A DNA stretch of 64,000 nt from Methanoregula sp. (GTDB lineage: Archaea > Halobacteriota > Methanomicrobia > Methanomicrobiales > Methanospirillaceae), in NCBI RefSeq assembly GCF_023227875.1, contig NZ_JALOCH010000008.1, positions 80,484-144,483 of the forward strand, given 5' to 3'. The position numbers were made by a program, and so were the translations under genes. Below, piece by piece: positions 26,135 to 36,300 of the stretch. The notes under the pieces are model-generated. The model was not told the origin of the DNA, made no database searches, and saw nothing but the letters and a program-made list of their open reading frames with translations. Each line of letters starts with the position of its first letter. The first letter of the stretch is position 1.

Positions 26135-26404
26135 TTGAGGATTCCAACGGGATTACGAGGCTTTGCGGCCTCCACACGCGATGCAGTTTTTAAGATCAGA
26201 GAGGTGTTTGGCAGCTCAGAATTCCATTATCGTCACGCCATTGAGAGATGCCACATCACCCGCAAGCAGTTTGGAAAACTCCGGACTGACGGCATCCTGG
26301 TTAAGAATGGAAGCCACTGGCCTGCACGTTGGAGACTTGCTCAGCGATATCTCTCGACACCGCCTGAGCCACACCCTTCCACCTCTCTTACGGAAGTGAA
26401 ATGA
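26135..26404 (+). CDS. Small helix-turn-helix-like protein (right element), TTG start
   Basis: 89 residues starting at TTG with GCGGAGGGA directly before it. It aligns with the first ~65 residues of the protein at 19734, including the DGILVKNGSHWPARWRL end of the domain. The N-terminal half has basic and aromatic residues compatible with DNA binding. It overlaps the stop/start junction of the next gene at 26402-26405. Role unknown, but its presence in both elements marks it as part of the backbone. Confidence 0.6.
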   Translation: MRIPTGLRGFAASTRDAVFKIREVFGSSEFHYRHAIERCHITRKQFGKLRTDGILVKNGSHWPARWRLAQRYLSTPPEPHPSTSLTEVK

Positions 26405-26872
26405 TTGACAGAAAAAAGTGTAGATAATGAGGTTACACTCCGGTGTAAGCCAAAGGATCCCTCGGATCCTGAAACGTTAGTTTGTCGAATAGTGTCAGGG
26501 CCGGCAACTTCCGTAAAGGAGCCGGCTCCTGAAGCGTTGTCAAAGACCCCGCAGCCCAATCCCCCTGTCGCAGACACGCGGGCACCGGTTATTTCCGACA
26601 ATTCCCTTCAGCAGGATGACGTGACACTGACCGTGCGCAGAGTAAAGAGGGACGGGAAGGTTGTTATTGAAGTCTTTGAGCCGGATGCATGCCCTGTGAA
26701 AACAGCGGACACATCATCCGGTTCCAAGCCCGAACCCAATCACACCGCTGATGAGCAGAAGAGACTTGAGCTCACGGGATGTGATGGGAAGCACTGTACC
26801 ATATCCAAGTTCAAGGCATTCAAAAAGAAGAAGCAGGCCATTAAGGATGCCAAGGGCGGGGGAGGGGAGTGA
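26405..26872 (+). CDS. Low-complexity hypothetical protein (right element)
   Basis: 155 residues from a TTG immediately after the preceding stop. It is Pro/Ser/Thr-rich in the middle. Two cysteines (CDGKHC) and a Lys-rich end (KFKAFKKKKQAIKDAKGG) are the only notable features. A segment VTLTVRRVKRDGKVVIEVFE could form a short beta hairpin. No family recognised. It sits between the backbone genes and the cargo cassette. Moderate confidence that it is expressed, because spacing is tight with its upstream neighbour. Confidence 0.5.
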   Translation: MTEKSVDNEVTLRCKPKDPSDPETLVCRIVSGPATSVKEPAPEALSKTPQPNPPVADTRAPVISDNSLQQDDVTLTVRRVKRDGKVVIEVFEPDACPVKTADTSSGSKPEPNHTADEQKRLELTGCDGKHCTISKFKAFKKKKQAIKDAKGGGGE

Positions 26873-26935
26873 TACCCATCTCCTTCCTTTGGACATTCCA
26901 TCGGGTTTGTTTTAGTGAGAATAAGAGGTGTAGCA

Positions 26936-27196
26936 ATGGCTCTGTGTCGCCCGTATTGTAAGGATATTATTTCAAATGGATATGTTTATAGATCATTAAA
27001 TAAATTATTAACTACTATGGGAGATGAAGGCGGGGCAATTGGGATAATTATTGCTGCTATTATCATTGTGATAATTGTTGTTATGATCATTTCAGTGATC
27101 ATTGCGATTAGTGCCGTTATTGGAACTTTGTTTGGGGGAGGCACTGCAGTATCTAATTATTATAAATCTTTTCGTAGTAATGTAGCACTTCGGTAA
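26936..27196 (+). CDS. Small membrane protein, first gene of the chaperone-GTPase cassette
   Basis: 86 residues. A long run of Ile/Val/Ala (about residues 33-67, for example IGIIIAAIIIVIIVVMIISV) forms one or two membrane spans with a Gly-rich turn. The ATG at 26936 has agaggtg upstream; a downstream ATG at 27018 (MGDEGGA) is an alternative start without a ribosome site. It precedes the membrane GTPase by about 30 bp on the same strand. It could be a membrane partner of that GTPase or the pore-like effector of the system; both are guesses. Confidence 0.55.
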   Translation: MALCRPYCKDIISNGYVYRSLNKLLTTMGDEGGAIGIIIAAIIIVIIVVMIISVIIAISAVIGTLFGGGTAVSNYYKSFRSNVALR

Positions 27197-27229
27197 CTAT
27201 GGAAAATTTATTTTATTGATGTGATTCTC

Positions 27230-28678
27230 ATGATAATTCAACCTGCACGTAAAAGCTATTATTTTGAAAAGGGGTATACGGACTTATTTAATACAATTAA
27301 AGGCGCCTGGACAAATAACAAGACATCAGCAACTCATTATTGGTCCGAACTAAAAAATGTAAATAGTAATCCCAATTGTAGTGGATGGGAAAAACTTTTC
27401 AAATCCGTATTATATATATTCGCAACACTCGCTGTTGTAATCGTTGGTACAATTGTTACGATCTTAATAAGCATCATCCACATTCTCGTATTAATCTGTG
27501 TAATGATTTTAATATATATAGGATTTTCAATAATTTGGGGAATTGATCGAATTTATCTTATCCGGAACCGGATTTTTTCACCGTGCACAGTTTGTACTAA
27601 GAGTTCAGAATTCCTCATTCCAACGTATTTATGCCCAAAATGCGGGAGAGAACATACAAGATTAACACCAGGCGTTTATGGGATCCTCAAACGCGAGTGT
27701 AACTGTGGCACGTTGCTTCCAACAACGTTTTTCAATGGCAGGAAAGATCTAAAAGCGATATGCCCAAATCCAGAATGTAAAGCCCCGATTTATGGTAGAG
27801 AGTCGATGCCGATATGTATACCTGTTGTTGGTGGGCCAGCGGTTGGGAAAACCGTTTTTATTACGGCGTTCGTAAAGAAATTTGTTGAATCGATTGTTCC
27901 TGCAAGCAATTGGGAGATTGAGCAATATAGTCCAGAAAAAGAAAAACTTATTGAGAGTATCATAAAAAATTACAATGACGGCAGAGTTACTAAGACTATC
28001 GATAGAAGTGCCATCACATTTAATTTTTTTCTGAAAAGTAAAAACGGTCTTTGGCATACTGAAAAATTATTTTTTATTTATGATATAGCTGGTGAAGTAT
28101 TCGGCGGAGAAATTGAAGACCGATTACAAAAGCAATATTTGTATTGTCATGGAGTTGTTTTTATCATTGACCCCTTTTCAAGTCCGGATGTCATGAACGA
28201 TTATTCATCAAAAATCTCTCCTTCAGATATAACACAAATTAGCCAAACTAATCCAAATGATGCATTGGATATTTTTATTCAGAAACTTCAAGACATTGCC
28301 GGGCTTTCTCCAAGTGATCTTTCAAAAGTTCCAATTGCGGTTGTTATAAATAAAACAGATATTGCGGGATTACATAGCGTATTCGATAAAACTGCTCTAA
28401 CAGAAATTATCACAAGAACACCAAAAAAGAAGCTTAACTATAGTGATGCTCAAGATGTAGCTTGTAGAGAATTCCTTAAAAGGAATGGAATGGGGAATCT
28501 GGTTCAAACAATTGAGATGAAATTTAAAACTCACAAATTTTTTGATTGTAGTGCCTTGGGCCACTCAATTGGGCAAGGATCGTTTAAACCATTGCATGTC
28601 ATGGATCCAATGAGATGGCTTCTTTCAAAAATTGATAAGGATATTGCAAAAAGTTGGAGGCAGCCTGAAGATGACTGA
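27230..28678 (+). CDS. Membrane-associated TRAFAC-type GTPase (double-GTPase-like) with zinc ribbons
   Basis: 482 residues. Residues about 60-110 are strongly hydrophobic (two spans). Cysteine pairs follow (CTVC, CPKCGR, CNCG, CPNPEC), suggesting zinc ribbons. The GTPase domain has the P-loop VVGGPAVGKT (about residue 200), a D-x-A-G switch (YDIAGEVF) and NKTD (VVINKTDIAG). The order resembles the bacterial double-GTPase proteins found with GAP1. Start is ATG 27230 or GTG 27221. The end overlaps the GrpE-like gene by 8 bp. It probably acts as the membrane-tethered switch of the cassette. Confidence 0.8.
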   Translation: MIIQPARKSYYFEKGYTDLFNTIKGAWTNNKTSATHYWSELKNVNSNPNCSGWEKLFKSVLYIFATLAVVIVGTIVTILISIIHILVLICVMILIYIGFSIIWGIDRIYLIRNRIFSPCTVCTKSSEFLIPTYLCPKCGREHTRLTPGVYGILKRECNCGTLLPTTFFNGRKDLKAICPNPECKAPIYGRESMPICIPVVGGPAVGKTVFITAFVKKFVESIVPASNWEIEQYSPEKEKLIESIIKNYNDGRVTKTIDRSAITFNFFLKSKNGLWHTEKLFFIYDIAGEVFGGEIEDRLQKQYLYCHGVVFIIDPFSSPDVMNDYSSKISPSDITQISQTNPNDALDIFIQKLQDIAGLSPSDLSKVPIAVVINKTDIAGLHSVFDKTALTEIITRTPKKKLNYSDAQDVACREFLKRNGMGNLVQTIEMKFKTHKFFDCSALGHSIGQGSFKPLHVMDPMRWLLSKIDKDIAKSWRQPEDD

Positions 28679-29480
28679 ACAAGGCAGTTCACAAGAGGAT
28701 CTGACAGATGCTGAGATCCTTCCCGATAAGAAAGGAGGCTTTCCTGAAAACGAGATTCTCGACTCCCCTCCACGAGATAATATAAATCCTGATACAACCA
28801 CTGGATCCCCCTCTCCAATTAGTGGATCAGGTACCCATCAGGCTCCGGATGTGAAACCTGATCATGAGTTTTCTTGTCAGACCCCCGGCAGCGAAGAAAA
28901 ACTTTTAGGACAGATCCAAAAGTTACAGCAGGCACTGGCAGAATCAGCCCGACGTGAAGAGGAGCTGGTTCACTTGGTAAATGAACAGAACCGGTTGTTC
29001 AAGGTCCGTTTCTCCCAGGATGAACAGAAAGAGAAGATGATTGACAAAATGCATGAGGAATTACAGAAACTGAAATCAGATCTCTACAAAAATCTGGTCA
29101 GGCCTGTTCTGGGGGATGTACTTCGTATCAGGGATAATATGCGCAGGATGGAAACAGATCTTAATAAAAAATATCCTGATGGTATGGTTCCAATCAAGAT
29201 TTTTTCAGATTATAGTCTTGATCTGGCAGATTTACTCGAAGATCATGGCGTTGAGATTTTTGAAGAAAAGGCCGGGACACCATTCATTCCGATAAAACAA
29301 AAAGTGATCACCCGCGTTGCAACCGGCAACAAGGAACTCACCGGGATTATTAGCCGTACTATATGCAGTGGCTACATATATAATGGCCAAGTAATCTCTC
29401 CACAAAAAGTGGATGTATATTATTTCGAAGAACCAAAGCAAAACGTTGATCCTGGTGATGAGACAACTCAACCGAATTAA
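28671..29480 (+). CDS. GrpE-like nucleotide exchange factor
   Basis: 269 residues. The N-terminal ~70 are acidic and Pro/Ser-rich. A long coiled coil follows (KLLGQIQKLQQALAESARRE and onward), then a C-terminal beta domain (VITRVATGNKELTGIISRTI) in the position of the GrpE head that contacts Hsp70. It overlaps the GTPase gene and lies 10 bp before the Hsp70 gene, supporting exchange-factor function for those Hsp70s. It is longer than ordinary GrpE because of the N-terminal extension. Start ATG 28671 is preceded by ttggagg. Confidence 0.7.
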   Translation: MTEQGSSQEDLTDAEILPDKKGGFPENEILDSPPRDNINPDTTTGSPSPISGSGTHQAPDVKPDHEFSCQTPGSEEKLLGQIQKLQQALAESARREEELVHLVNEQNRLFKVRFSQDEQKEKMIDKMHEELQKLKSDLYKNLVRPVLGDVLRIRDNMRRMETDLNKKYPDGMVPIKIFSDYSLDLADLLEDHGVEIFEEKAGTPFIPIKQKVITRVATGNKELTGIISRTICSGYIYNGQVISPQKVDVYYFEEPKQNVDPGDETTQPN

Positions 29481-29490
29481 GGAGGAAAAC

Positions 29491-31089
29491 ATGTCTGAAT
29501 TATTAAAGCTGTTTGGCATTGATCTTGGGACTACCTATTCCTGTATTGCATATGTCGATGAAACCGGAAGACCTGTAATTGTGAACAATTCCGAAGGAAC
29601 ACCAACAACCCCTTCAGTTGTGTATTTTGAGTCAGCACAAAATATTGTTGTGGGGCAGGTCGCAAAGGATACCGCTGAGATTGAACCACAAAAGACTGTG
29701 CAATTTGTGAAGCGGCAGATAGGGAAGGTTAAGGAAGTATATAAGCTCGGAGAAAAACCGATCTCTCCTGAAGAGGTCTCATCGCATATTCTCAAAAAGG
29801 TTGCACAGGACGCAGAGAAGGAACTGGGGGCACCAGTGAAGGATGTGGTGATTACCTGTCCGGCATATTTTGGTGATGAGGAAAGGAATTCGACAAAAGA
29901 CGCCGGAATCCTCGCAGGTTTCAATGTCCTTGCTATTATTAATGAACCCACCGCAGCTGCGCTTTCCTATGGTGCAACATTGGGTGGGGCAGAAAAAGTG
30001 CTTCTGGTTCTGGACCTTGGTGGCGGGACATTTGATGTCACCATCCTGAAAGTAGGAAAATCCATTGAAACTGTTTGTACGGGCGGGGATTACAACCTCG
30101 GTGGCAAGGACTGGGATGACAGCATTATCCGGTACCTCAAAGATGAGTTTTCAAACCAGACCGGGTGCACTGATGATATCACGGAGAATCTCGAAACCCT
30201 GCAATCATTACGGGCATCTGCAGAAAAGGCCAAAATACAGTTGAGCGGGAAAGAGACAACAACCATAACCGTCCAGCATGATGGAACACGAGCAAGGGTT
30301 GAACTCAGCAGGGAGAAATTCAATACCCTTACCGCAAACTTACTCAGCCAGGTCATTTCTCTGACAGATGATGTAATCAGACAAGCCCAGGAAAAAGGGA
30401 TCAGTAAATTTGATGAGATAATCCTGGTTGGTGGGTCCTGCCGGATGCCTCAGGTTATGGAGGCTGTAAAAAGCAAATATGGGATGGATCCCAAACTGCA
30501 GGACCCTGATGCCGCTGTTGCCAAAGGTGCTGCTTTATATGCAGTCATGAAAAAGAAGGGGGAAATCGATTCCGCTCCCCCGTCTGAAAGTAAAGAGCCG
30601 ATACCCAGCCTGCCTCCAATACGGTACGGAAATGGCGATCAGTTACCCACAATCACGGATGTTACAAGTAAGACGTTTGGTGTTGAAGCAGTCGATAAAC
30701 AGAAAAAACCCTTCATCTCAAATCTGATTATGCGGGACACCTCCATTCCGACAGAAGTAAGCAGAACGTATGGAACCGTTGATCCCAACCAACCCTCTGT
30801 AAGCATTAAGATTTATGAACATGCGAGTTATGACTCTGAAATGGCTCTCCCAAAAGACGCTGAAAGCCTTGTAATTGGCCAGACAGAGCTTACCCTTCCC
30901 CCGAACCTGCCCGCGGGTGCACCGATTAAAATCACTTTCAAACTCAATGAAAATGGGATTTTGGAAATTTTTGCATTGGATCTTACCGGAAATCGTTCAG
31001 TAACTGCAACAATCGAACGAAAAAGCAGTCTTACCAAGGCCCAGCTGGATGAGATCAAGGAACGCAACAAAGGTATCATGGTTACCTGA
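29491..31089 (+). CDS. Hsp70 (DnaK-like) chaperone, short C-terminus
   Basis: 532 residues with ggagg before ATG. The actin-type ATPase is complete: phosphate 1 GIDLGTTYS (residues 9-17), INEPTAAALSYGA, phosphate 2 DLGGGTFDVT, and adenosine motif LVGGSCRMP. The substrate-binding part is shorter than in DnaK: a beta region (TFGVEAVDKQKKPFISNLIM) and only a stub of the helical lid (SSLTKAQLDEIKERNKG). It may therefore handle clients differently. Flanked by its GrpE-like factor and by the Hsp70-vWA gene. Chromosomal DnaK genes of methanogens usually sit with grpE and dnaJ only, so this looks like a dedicated copy. Confidence 0.9.
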   Translation: MSELLKLFGIDLGTTYSCIAYVDETGRPVIVNNSEGTPTTPSVVYFESAQNIVVGQVAKDTAEIEPQKTVQFVKRQIGKVKEVYKLGEKPISPEEVSSHILKKVAQDAEKELGAPVKDVVITCPAYFGDEERNSTKDAGILAGFNVLAIINEPTAAALSYGATLGGAEKVLLVLDLGGGTFDVTILKVGKSIETVCTGGDYNLGGKDWDDSIIRYLKDEFSNQTGCTDDITENLETLQSLRASAEKAKIQLSGKETTTITVQHDGTRARVELSREKFNTLTANLLSQVISLTDDVIRQAQEKGISKFDEIILVGGSCRMPQVMEAVKSKYGMDPKLQDPDAAVAKGAALYAVMKKKGEIDSAPPSESKEPIPSLPPIRYGNGDQLPTITDVTSKTFGVEAVDKQKKPFISNLIMRDTSIPTEVSRTYGTVDPNQPSVSIKIYEHASYDSEMALPKDAESLVIGQTELTLPPNLPAGAPIKITFKLNENGILEIFALDLTGNRSVTATIERKSSLTKAQLDEIKERNKGIMVT

Positions 31090-31134
31090 TCCATCTCCAT
31101 TTTTTGGGTTTTTTATTTGTAAGTAGGGATATTT

Positions 31135-33309
31135 ATGGGCCTGTCTGTCGGTATTGATCTGGGGACAACGTTTTCTGCCGTGGCCTATGTGGATAAAGAA
31201 TCAGGTCGCCCCAGAATTATTAAAAATAAATTTGGGAAAAACATTACCCCGTCAGTTTTGTGCTTTCACGAGGATTGTGTTCTGTATGGTGATGAGGCCA
31301 AAGAATATCAGTCACAGGGTGATCCAAATGCAATCGCCTTTTTTAAACGACGGATGGGTGATCAACACTTCCAGGTCGCCTATTATGGGAAAAACTACAA
31401 TGCCGAAGCGCTTTCAGCGATACTCCTTGAAAATCTTATAAAAGATGCAGAAAACCAAATATCTGAAAAGATTACAGATGCCGTGATAACTGTCCCGGCA
31501 TATTTCAATAACAGTCAGCGTGAAGCAACGATCCGTGCCGGGAAACAGGCAGGGGTGAACATAATCTGCATCATCAATGAACCTACGGCAGCTGCGTTTG
31601 CGTACGGGCTGAACAACAAGGACCATGATATGACAATCCTCGTCTATGACCTTGGTGGTGGAACGTTTGATGTCACCCTTGCAAAGGTAACCGCCGATGC
31701 AATAACCGTTCTTGGGACAGATGGGGATCACGAGTTAGGCGGAAAAAACTGGGATGATGCAATTGCACGATATCTTGCGAACTGTTTTCTCGAAGAACAC
31801 GCTATCGATATTTTTGAGGAGTCTGTCGATTATAATGAACTGATGGTGGACATCGAAAAAGCAAAAAAGCGATTAAGTTCTGCGGAAAGTACAAAAATCT
31901 CGCTTTCCTGTTCAGGAAAAACCAGTACCTATGAGATTTCACGGGTCCAGTTTGCTCACCTCACCTCACATCTGATGAACCAGACCCGTAGTCTCACAGA
32001 AGGATTACTAGAAGAAGTAAATTTGTCCCAGAACGGGCCGCTGACCTGGAGCGGAATCGATGGTGTTCTCCTGGTTGGTGGCTCTACCAGGATGCCGATG
32101 GTCTCAGAGTATATCCGAAAGATGACGGGCGGGGAACCGTTATCCGGTATAAATGTTGATGAAGCCGTTGCCCTGGGAGCAGCTATCCGGGCAAACATTG
32201 ACCTGGAGGGGAAGGCACTCAAGTCTCTTGCTTCAGGTTTATTAGAGGATAGTCGCCCCAGTGAAATCCTGTATGGGCTTCCGGGGGCAAAGGCAATCCG
32301 CGATGTAATTTCCCATAGTCTTGGAATAATCGCAGCAAATGAAGATAATACAAAATTTGTAAACCGGATAATCCTCAAGAAGAACACACCTGTTCCTAAT
32401 ACTCAGACGCGACCTTTTTCCATCAGTACGAAAAAAGGTGGGACGCATGAGGTTGAGGTCTTCATGCTTCAAGGTGAAAGCGAATTTCCCCTGAACTGCT
32501 CAATTTTGGGAAAATATGTTTTTTCTGGTATTGAATACACAGGAAAATCAAAGTCTGTACTGGATATCTCCTACTATTATACCCAGAATGGAACAGTCGA
32601 AGTATCTGCAGTCCAACGTGAGAATGGAAAGCCCCTTGCACTTCGGATCGAAGAAATTCCCGGTGACATGTCATGGGTTAACCAGTCCCCGAATGAATTG
32701 GCGCTTGCACAGAGAAAAAGTGAGATGACTACGATCTTTTTTGCTATTGACCTCTCCGGAAGCATGGTCGGTCAACCTCTGGCCGAAGCAAAAAAAGCAG
32801 CACATAATTTTGTAAAGGAGATGGATCTTTCCTGTACCAATATCGGATTAATTGTGTTTGCCGACTCTGTCCGGGTTATCCTGGAGCCGAGCCGTGATAT
32901 TAAGGCAATAACCCGTGGCATCGATTCATGGAAAATGTCTATGGTAGGATATGGTAATTATGCGGAGCCGTTTACAGAATGCCTTGGGATGCAGACGCGA
33001 TCCGCGATGAAAAACCTGCTGATGCTGAAATCCCCGAATGAACACCCTGTCTTCGTCATTGTCTTGACAGATGGTGTATGGCAGGATCAGGGGCATGCTG
33101 TTGTACAGGCAAAGTCCTGTCACATGGCAGGAATTCAGGTAATCGCTATTGGTTTTGGAAGTGCGGATAAAGGGTTTCTCAGAAAGATATCATCGACTGA
33201 TGAAAGTGCATTATTCACCAGTCTTAATGATCTTTCATCATCGTTATCAAAGATTGCACAGGCAATCACAGAGCATGAACCTGGTACCAATATCCATTTG
33301 CTGAATTGA
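31135..33309 (+). CDS. Hsp70-von Willebrand A fusion protein
   Basis: 724 residues. The first ~385 form a full Hsp70 ATPase (GIDLGTTFSAVAYVD, EPTAAAFAYG, DLGGGTFDVT, LVGGSTRMP), then a beta domain of Hsp70 type to about 520. A vWA domain fills the rest: the metal-site motif AIDLSGSM near residue 535-542 has the DxSxS pattern, and VLTDGVW supplies the later aspartate. vWA domains bind partner proteins through a metal ion, so this could tether an Hsp70 to a client or to the GTPases. It lacks the helical lid. The arrangement with a second separate Hsp70 is unusual. Confidence 0.9.
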   Translation: MGLSVGIDLGTTFSAVAYVDKESGRPRIIKNKFGKNITPSVLCFHEDCVLYGDEAKEYQSQGDPNAIAFFKRRMGDQHFQVAYYGKNYNAEALSAILLENLIKDAENQISEKITDAVITVPAYFNNSQREATIRAGKQAGVNIICIINEPTAAAFAYGLNNKDHDMTILVYDLGGGTFDVTLAKVTADAITVLGTDGDHELGGKNWDDAIARYLANCFLEEHAIDIFEESVDYNELMVDIEKAKKRLSSAESTKISLSCSGKTSTYEISRVQFAHLTSHLMNQTRSLTEGLLEEVNLSQNGPLTWSGIDGVLLVGGSTRMPMVSEYIRKMTGGEPLSGINVDEAVALGAAIRANIDLEGKALKSLASGLLEDSRPSEILYGLPGAKAIRDVISHSLGIIAANEDNTKFVNRIILKKNTPVPNTQTRPFSISTKKGGTHEVEVFMLQGESEFPLNCSILGKYVFSGIEYTGKSKSVLDISYYYTQNGTVEVSAVQRENGKPLALRIEEIPGDMSWVNQSPNELALAQRKSEMTTIFFAIDLSGSMVGQPLAEAKKAAHNFVKEMDLSCTNIGLIVFADSVRVILEPSRDIKAITRGIDSWKMSMVGYGNYAEPFTECLGMQTRSAMKNLLMLKSPNEHPVFVIVLTDGVWQDQGHAVVQAKSCHMAGIQVIAIGFGSADKGFLRKISSTDESALFTSLNDLSSSLSKIAQAITEHEPGTNIHLLN

Positions 33310-33349
33310 ATAACTTGCTGTCGGAATTAAACTGCCCACTGGTGTGAAA

Positions 33350-36300
33350 ATGAAAGAAAATTACTTCAAATTGCTTGGATTATCCTTCGATCCACCTGAA
33401 ACAAATACGGCAGTAATCACTTCTGCAATCGAAAAGAAACGGGCAGAATGGAACCAGCTGACCTTGAGTAGTCCGAATCCCCAGAAATATTCTCTGCTCG
33501 TCAGCAAGCTCGATGAAATCAAGCAAGTAATGCTCGATGCCAATTCCCGTTTGAATCATCTCAACGAAGTAAACAAGATCGAATTCGCTGAACTGGACTC
33601 ACTTCTGGCACACCTTTCAGTTAAGGGACATATTGAGCAAAAGGAGATTGATGGACTATCAAAAAAATTTGGATTTGCCAGAAAAACCATTGAAAAACGA
33701 ATCACTGTTAAGATTATTGCGAATCAGGGATCGACAAGTTGTGATCAGAAACAGGAACCCGATCCGGTCATTATCCGTCAGGTAGAGGATAATCTGAAAA
33801 ATTACAACCAGTTCCATAGCACAGAACCGCCGATCAATACGTTATATGAATTCATCGCGCTCATCACAAAAAAACCCGAACTGGCGGGAGCACCAGCTGA
33901 TGAATTAAGAAAAAATGCGGAAGCAAAGACTCAGGAATACCAGCGTTCGGGAACCGCATCCGATGAAAATATCATAATCAAGAACTTATGCGCCCAATGC
34001 GGGGTCCTGTTTTGCAATGAAACTGAAAAGAAAAAATATGATAATTATCTGGAAGGCCAGAAACTGAAAGGGATCTATGCCCAGATAGATGACCTTGGAA
34101 AAATCAGTGATACCAATCTTACGAATGGGAAAACCGTTCTCAGTATTATTAAAAAAATATCTGAGGTGTCCAATTCCAGCGAAGAGGCTAAACGAGTATT
34201 TGTTGACTATTGTAAAAAGAAAAAATACGTGTTTGCCCTTCCCACCGATGACAGTATTCAAAAAATTCATCAGTGTTTTTTTTGTGGTGTTGCATATGTT
34301 CAGGATCAAACAGCGGTCAAATGTACAAAATGTGGGAATCCGCTTGTGATACAGTGCCCAAAATGCGGGACTGTCAATGATCACAGTAATAATAATTGTA
34401 AAAACTGTTCCTTTGAAATTTCCAAGATGCGACTCGTAGGCGGGTTGTGTGATGCTGCCAATAGAGCACTGGAGCAGATGGATTTTGATAATGCTGAGCG
34501 GAATTTAACAAAAGCCAATGAATATTGGCCGGGGAATGAACGGATAAAAACCATCACTGGAAACCTTACCAACCTGAGAAAAAGGTGTGAAGATAACATT
34601 AAGAATCTTAAAGGGATGATTCAGGAAAAGCAATACTATAGCGCACAAGCTGAACTGAAAAGAATCAAACAAACGGTATCCGGATATTCCGATCCAGGAA
34701 TTGAGAATGAAATTAATGAACATATAACCACAGCTGAAAAGTGGATAAAAAAGGCCCGCAGTCTAAATGACGAGGGAACAATTATTGATTGTTGCTCCAG
34801 GGCTTTTAAAGAGTGCAAAGATCATCCGGAAATCACCCCCCTTCTCAAACAATATCCCGTTGCTGCGCCTTCACAGTTATCATGTTCTGCAGATACTCGT
34901 GGATGCATGAATACCCTTTCCTGGAATGCGAGTATAGCAGCAGGAAATATTATCTACCGGATTGTCCGTAAACGGGACAGCTTGCCACTCTCCCCAATTG
35001 ATGGGGATTTAATTCAGGACGAACGCTCATGTCATTTTCTTGACAAAAAAGTTGAGCCGGGAATTCGTTATTTTTATTCCGTTTTTTCATTCAGAGCGGG
35101 GATATACTCATCCCCTGTATCGACAAATAACGGCATAATAAATTTTACCGATATTTCCAGTGTAAGCATAAGCCCTGAAAACAGAAAAATCACGGTAACC
35201 TGGAAGGTCCCAAATAATTCCCAAAGTATTGGCATCTGGAAAAAGCAGGATGGCCAGCCTGCTAAGGCCGGGGACGGGACCCCCGTTGGCTGCATCTCAA
35301 AGAGTAGTTTCTCTGACACATCCGTTCAGAATGATGTTACCTATGGCTATATTGTCTGTGTAAAGTATTCGGACGGGAAAACCGAGGTCTGGTCGCCGGG
35401 ATTCCGCTTCTCTGCCACACCATCGCAACCTCCTGATCCGGTTGAAATAAAAAGCATTACAAAAATCGATGATGATACCTATGAAGCAACCTGGACTCCT
35501 GTTTCCCGTGGAGAGATCAGTCTCTATTTATCAAAGACCGCTGAATCCCGAGATGGGTCCGTCATTTCGGATGAAGAACTCACTCGACAGTACAAACCCA
35601 TCCCTTTCCAGTCTCATACCTCCACATCCGCCAGGTTCAGACTGGTTGATTTCATCAATTATATCGTCCCGGTAATCACGACACCGAACAGTTCGGTTCT
35701 TGGAGCCACTCTGCGTATATCAAAAGTGGGATGTGTCAGGAATCTTACTGGAAAAATCTATAATAACCGGATTTTACTTGAATTTGAATGGCCTGAAAAA
35801 ATATCTAAAGTCTGTTGTTTGTATCGCAATGATACGTACCCCGTGGATGTCAATGATCCGGCAGCTGTTAAGATCCCTATCACAAAAGAGCAATATGCCA
35901 AAGAAAATGCAATTACATTCAGATATGTCGAAGGCAAGAGATTCTATATCAGTATTTTTTCAGTGTATATTCAGAATAATGAAGAAGTCTGTTCTGATGC
36001 AGTTAATTATACCCTGAAAGGGTCAAAAAAAGCCCTCGTAAAATATGATATCGCGCTTTCCAAAGGATTTTTTTCAAAAAAATATTCGTGTTCAATTACA
36101 GCAGAATGCGATCAGCCCACCTGGGAATTGCCCACAATGGTGTTAGTCGGGAGAGATCGTGTAACTCCCCTACAAAAGGAGCAAGGTACAATTCTTGGAA
36201 CGATCCCGGCAGGAAAATTATCCGGAAAAAACAATACCTATGATTTCACCTTTGAAGATGGAATCCGGGACATGAGACTGAAAATTTTCTTTAAAAGGAA

